A stretch of 62,817 nt of DNA, taken from the NCBI GenBank assembly GCA_000934455.1, contig KN885337.1, positions 79,099 through 141,915 of the forward strand. Reading direction: 5' to 3'. Below, piece by piece: positions 53,601 through 59,600 of this stretch (positions are counted from its first letter, which is position 1; every line of letters begins with the position of its first letter). The position numbers and the translations under genes are program-made. This stretch comes from Apostichopus parvimensis. Lineage: Eukaryota > Echinodermata > Holothuroidea > Aspidochirotida > Stichopodidae. The notes below the pieces were generated by a model. The model worked only from the letters and a program-made list of their open reading frames with translations, was not told the DNA's origin and did not search any database.

Positions 53601-56600
53601 ATTTCAGATGGCAGAGATTCCTCAAGTTTTAGTTCACAAAGTAGCCCATTTTAGGATGTCCACTTTATTTAACTGGGGTGGGGGTGGGAAGGTGAGGTAG
53701 CAGATTGTGAGACATTCCCTGGAGGGCTTGGTGTGCACTCTGTTTATGAACAGAACCTCCACGCAATTATAAAGGTGGAAAAGAATGTTTGGATTCAAAG
53801 AAACCCAGGAGGTGACAGAAAGGTAATACAATTTAATCATACTAGTGTCAAAGATAATGACTTAATCAGACCACCCTATCCTCCTCCTCATCCTCCTCCT
53901 CCTCCCTCCTCCCCTCCCCTTCCTAAATAATGAGGTATGAAACAGGAATGAGTTGACATATCAATGTCTGTAGACACTTCAAATATTAATCTGTCCTCTG
54001 TGTCAATTCAGTCTTGAAATGGCTGATATTTGACAGAATAAATGTTCCACTCTTAAAATATTTGTTTAAGAAAAATCGATATTTATGAATTATTATAAAT
54101 ATTTCCATTCAGAGGTCAAGTTAGTGTCAAAGTAATTTTCTGCCTGAGATTTTTCTTTGCTTTTTCTCTTTACCAAACTTTGAGGTACTCCTCAAAGCTT
54201 CATTAGATGTTCTTGTGGTGTATATAGGAAAGATATTGATATTGTCATTTTGTTGTGACCTTTGACCTGTAAGCTTTGATTGGTTAACTCAATATTGAAT
54301 AAACAAGTGTCAGTTACCAGCATTTATCCTCAGGTGGAAGGATTTGATAGCTTTTATTCCATTGATAGGTAGGCAAGGAGAGAGAGAGAAAAGAAAGAAA
54401 ATAATCTTGTCATTTTGTGATTCAATTCTTGGGGATGGCAGGTGACTTCGATATATAGTTGGATGCTACTTCAACTCTCTTGGGTTTTCTGTGACTTCTG
54501 AAACTCTGAGTTCTTTGTAGGGTTATGTAAAGGTTAAATATTTAAAGGAGCATATCTCGAATCGAATCAGAAAAACAATTGATGTTACGTAAAATTATTG
54601 AGTACATATCTTCAGTTTGTAGGATTGAGATGATAATTTAAGATAGTTGATGTGTGTTTTCATGTTGCAGAAGTGTTTATTACAAGAGTCACAGACTCAT
54701 ACCTGTAAACACGAAAACTAAACCTTTTTCATGTACCAGCTTGGACTAGAAGTTCTCACGAAATGTGAAATTTGTATCAAAGTTTATGAGATAAAATGCT
54801 GCACCATATTTCTTTTTCAATAAGTCAAACCTACATATATTTTTAGTGATGATCATCTTTATATGCCATGAGGTTTATTTCTTTATACGGTTTAGCAGGT
54901 CTGTTATCTCGAATGGGTTATTCCTTTCGTTAGTCAATTCAGCCCTTCTGTTCAGTAATGGTGGTCTATATGGCAGCCTGGTTTATTTCGATGCACATGA
55001 GTTCATTACAAGTTTCGTATCTTTGAGGTTTAGCCATCTGTGATGGTGATGTCTTGTTCAAATCCTTGTGTTCCTTTAATAAGTCTAAACAGTACTGTAG
55101 GACAGTGATGATGGTCTGTCTAGTATTAGGTTATTATGAAGTATAGTTTGGTGCAAAGGTACCTGTTTCCTTCGTTTGGTAGAATTTCCGCTCAGTGATT
55201 ATGACGGCCAGGATCAGGCAAACTATGGGTTGCAGCTCAAAGTTTGGGTCGAAAATGATTTTCGATTGGTCGGTGGCGCAGTGTGGATCTCAGGATTTTC
55301 ATTTTTGCCACTTCAGACCAAGATTGATTAATTGACTATGAAGCAGAGACAACTATGACATAGCCAACCATATCCCATTCGCTTTTTAATGATAAATTTA
55401 AAGGGGAAGATGTGTTGATCTACTGTATGGGTCACAGCCAAATGCCCACATTTTGACTGAGTCCTGGCCTAAAATGGTTGCAGACCGCTGGTCTACAGCT
55501 TACGGCACTGAGGTTGTTTGGACGTTTAATTTCTTCCACAGTTTAGGACAGCAGTGATCTTTGGTTAAGGGGCATTGTATTCCTTTAAGTTGTCAAGCCT
55601 TTAGCATTCCTGTTAAGAGCTTATGGTTTACAGTTTATGGCAGTGAGGTTTTAGGTTATATTTCCTCACAGTATGTTACAACGAAGTTATGACCTGTGGT
55701 ATGATATGTGCACCGTATTCCTTTAATTAGTCAAGCTTTGACATTCCCTGATTAGTTTTGATGGTATACATTGTATGACAGTGAGGTTATAAAGAGGTTG
55801 GATTATTTCTTGTAGGTTTGATGAGATTCTTAGCATGGCCTGCAGTGATGTACCCCTTCATATATATGTCATTGCAGTGTGTGTACATCGTTTGTGAATG
55901 ACTGTTATCCCTGGAGACTGACTGAGCTCTAAGATGTCTATGATTGGTCTAGTGTTTCCCATTTGGTGTCAGGTATTTGAGTGAATTGCACATCTCAAAC
56001 TGAACTGGACAATAAAAAACTGGAGAATATTTATTGATATGGCAACCACCAGTTAACGGTGTAACTCAAGAAGATCATTGGTTATGGAAAAAGTTGAAAA
56101 ATTTCAATCTCTCATGGGTAGGGATTGGTTTCAAATCAATACAATGGTTGTAAACTGTTAAGGGAAGAGAAATCAGAGCCAGAGGTGTTTTGAAATATTT
56201 ACTCGAATGGATGAAATATTTGGGCAGTAAGAAAAATAGGAAAAAAGGTCAAAAATGTCATATTTCGTGCTGGTCAAGAAGCAGGATTCGAATCAGTTGG
56301 AGATGAAGCTCGTGGAAGAAGAGCCGGAGATTTTAAAAGAGAGGAGCGAGGAGGTAAGGATAAAGTAGATAATAATAGTACGGTGAAGATGATCATCTGA
56401 TGTTTTGATGAATTTTCAACAATATAATCATTGATATTTGTGAAGGTTTCGTCATCAGATAGCTCACAGTGTGTTTGGCGACCAATGGGAAACACTTTGC
56501 GTGTTTAAATTTAGTACAAATGATAGGATCTATAGATGATCTGTGTTTGTTGTGGTTTCTCAGATTTTTGGTACTTTAAGATATAAACATGGCCAATGTG

Positions 56601-59600
56601 AGTACATCGACTAAAGATAAATCCAGGTTTTAAGGTGAAATTAATCATGTGCCATCTATTAATAATTAATAGTGCGGAGGACTTCATGATGGTATATCCG
56701 CTACCCTACAAGTAGTATTGCTTAGGTCACCGGTCATATTTCTTTTGCCATAGTAATAAATATGTGTACATCGGGAACAACGTGGACTTGAACTAACGGA
56801 AGCCTTACTTTTAATTCCTCACTCACTCAACTTTTAGTTAGAAATATTAGGGGTTGGGTAGAGCAGCTAGGGATTTCGTGGGAGGTCCACTTTTCTGTGA
56901 TGAGTACCACATACAGTATATCTGTGTAAAGACAATATAGTGAATAAACAGTATACATGCAGCATTGTCAGGTATGGGTGCATGTGTGTGTTTAGCTCAT
57001 CTAAATTTCATTTTACATTGTGACATGTTTCGTATGCTGTGGGAGGAGGGGATGTGATGGTGTTGAGTTACAAGTATTTCCTTCACATGCCTCCAATCCT
57101 CCATGATTGTACGTTACTGCTTTTCACCTCGTGAGTCACAATATTATCCTTATGGGCCTTCTGATGTACAGTTTTCAGTCAAATACCAAGTTACACGATT
57201 CTTTGCAAATTACGAACTGTTTAAATTAATTTGATTAACAATGCGATTGATTTCTGACATCCATTGTTTCAGCACTTATGCGTGCATGTTGTAATCAACA
57301 CTTAATCGACCAATGGCCTACAGCCATGAGCGGCCTATGACATACGCTGCACATGTTGTATGGTGTCCTGCCAAACATTTCCAGAAAACTTTTCAGGCTC
57401 GCTACATGCTATGTGTTCTGCATTAGTTCTAGCGGAGTCATACAGATGTGTACATTTAGGGCAGCAGTTATATTTTGCCTGCAGTACATAGCGGGCTACA
57501 GCTGTACCTTTGGGAAATGGTTGTAGCCTCTTGTTGGTATGCTTCATATCAAAGGCATCTCATATACTCTGTGATTGGTCTGATACATGACACAGATAAC
57601 TTAATTGGAAAGCCGACCAAATTGCAATACATTCCCAGGTATGGGGGAGGATGAGCTGTCAATTTATACAACGATAAAGAGAGTAAGATGGTATGTGGTA
57701 TGAAAATATCAGTAATTATACTATACATGTACAGTATTCTGTTTAAAGGCCATCTTTTCATGGAATATATTTTATCACCAAGACAGAGAGTTAATTATCT
57801 TTGTACAGTAGTATCTTGATACCTTATAATGTACATCCCAGTTTCCCTCAGCCCCAACCCCTCCTTTCCTCCCTATCCCACAAAGATAAAGTCCCACCCC
57901 CCCCTTTGCCTCCCTAACCCACACAAATAAATATACTTTCCTTGTACACTGCTCAGTTTGTATGTGCAGTAACTTCATGTGTTTTTTGTATTTCCCATTG
58001 AAACTATCAGTAAAGATTTATTTCCCTGTTTCAGCGGCCCCTACTGTATATACGTAGATTCTGTTTACCTGGCTACATCAGTCTCTTGGCGGTTTCTTTG
58101 TTTCAGTTTCTGTGGACACTGGACAGGGAATTAATATTTGTAGTTGGGACTTAATTCCTCTACCCTGTCAGACAGTCAGAGCTAAATTTAATTGGTGACT
58201 GACTAGTGGGTTATACTACCATGTGACATAGTAATTTATTATTGCATGTTGTACGGGGAACATCTGCCCGCATTTGGTATATATACGGCTACAGTATATT
58301 TATTGCTTTCTGTACATAGAGTTAACTTCACTACACACGTTGCTTACAGTATTACTGTACTTAATATTGCTGTACATACAAGTTTATCAGACTTCATGTA
58401 GCATCAACCGTACAACTTAACACAGTATTTTACTTTGTTTTACAGTATATACATTTAGTTTTGGTTGATGACAGTTGTATGGTCATCTGTTTAAACAACA
58501 GTTAATATGAGTAAATAGTTTGTTTGTGAATTTTAAAGGAGTTAGTGTTGGTTGATGACAGGTGTATGGTCATCTGTTTAAACAACAGTTTATAATTAGT
58601 TTGGTAGAATGTGTCTGTGAATATTACAGCAGTTGACCACTCATAATATTGACTGAAACCAAAGATTAATGATCTGAAATATCCCTGAATAATAATTGAG
58701 CATAAAGCGCTGTTGTATATCATGTAATATTTATTTTTAAATTTCATCAGACTGAATATTTCAGTATCTCTGGATACATTTGCAGTATCGGTCGTCCTTC
58801 TCTGAGAGAGTACACAAAGTTTAACGTTCAGTACCCTAGTCTATTTTAAACCATTTTAAGATCATTTACCAAAATCTGAAAGCAGATTACAATGTGATTA
58901 TTAAGGGTATATGCAGTACTGTATGTTTTTGAACCATACTTTTTTTTAAATGTTTTGAACCATACAATTTTTAAATGATAAAACATAGTACATTGTGGAT
59001 GAGGCAGAAAGTTTTGGACCATAGGGAGGTTGGAGGAGGATGGGGTGCAGGAAATTTTGGAATGGGGTACAAATAACAAATGGAATGGATTGAGCCCCCA
59101 GGCTGATGTTGCTAACAATTTATACATAATCCTATTTTTTTTCATTTTCTTTTTGACTTCTTGTAGATCTTCTTCAGGCCGGGCTGTTTGATTCAGTTGG
59201 AAGACCAGCGAGATGACAAGTTGACCAGTACCGTGGTTAAGTTCCAGGCTCACATCAGGGGTTATCTGGCAAGGAAGAATTTCAAAACTCAACAGGTAAG
59301 GGAATCCTACGACCCGTACATAACTGTGCAATGCTTTTACATACCTACTGTACCCTTCCTCTGAAGGTTTTGTAATTTATGCTACAAATTCACAAATATT
59401 TTTTTTTTTTTTGCTTTTCATTTTTGCATAAATTTGAAGAATAAAATTGTACTAAATCTGGTGAGGGCTTCCAATGCCACATTTTGAATTATGTTGCACT
59501 GTCATGTCATGTTTCGTTTCCCACATAACTGGATAAAGCTCTGATCGAACTAAGAGATTTGTGAAGTTCAAAACCATTTAGCTTTTTTTTCCAAATTAGA

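Larger units (their letters stand above)
44925..59166 (+). other. Intron 16, about 14.2 kb
   Basis: This is the second very long intron, between the two halves of the converter. Besides the listed repeats, the stretches 44925-47780, 48012-48730, 48950-50180, 51380-52550, 52690-55490, 55860-58450 and 58650-59166 show only AT-rich sequence, microsatellites (for example GAA at 45221-45243) and short unsupported frames. I recognised no nested gene. Confidence 0.8.
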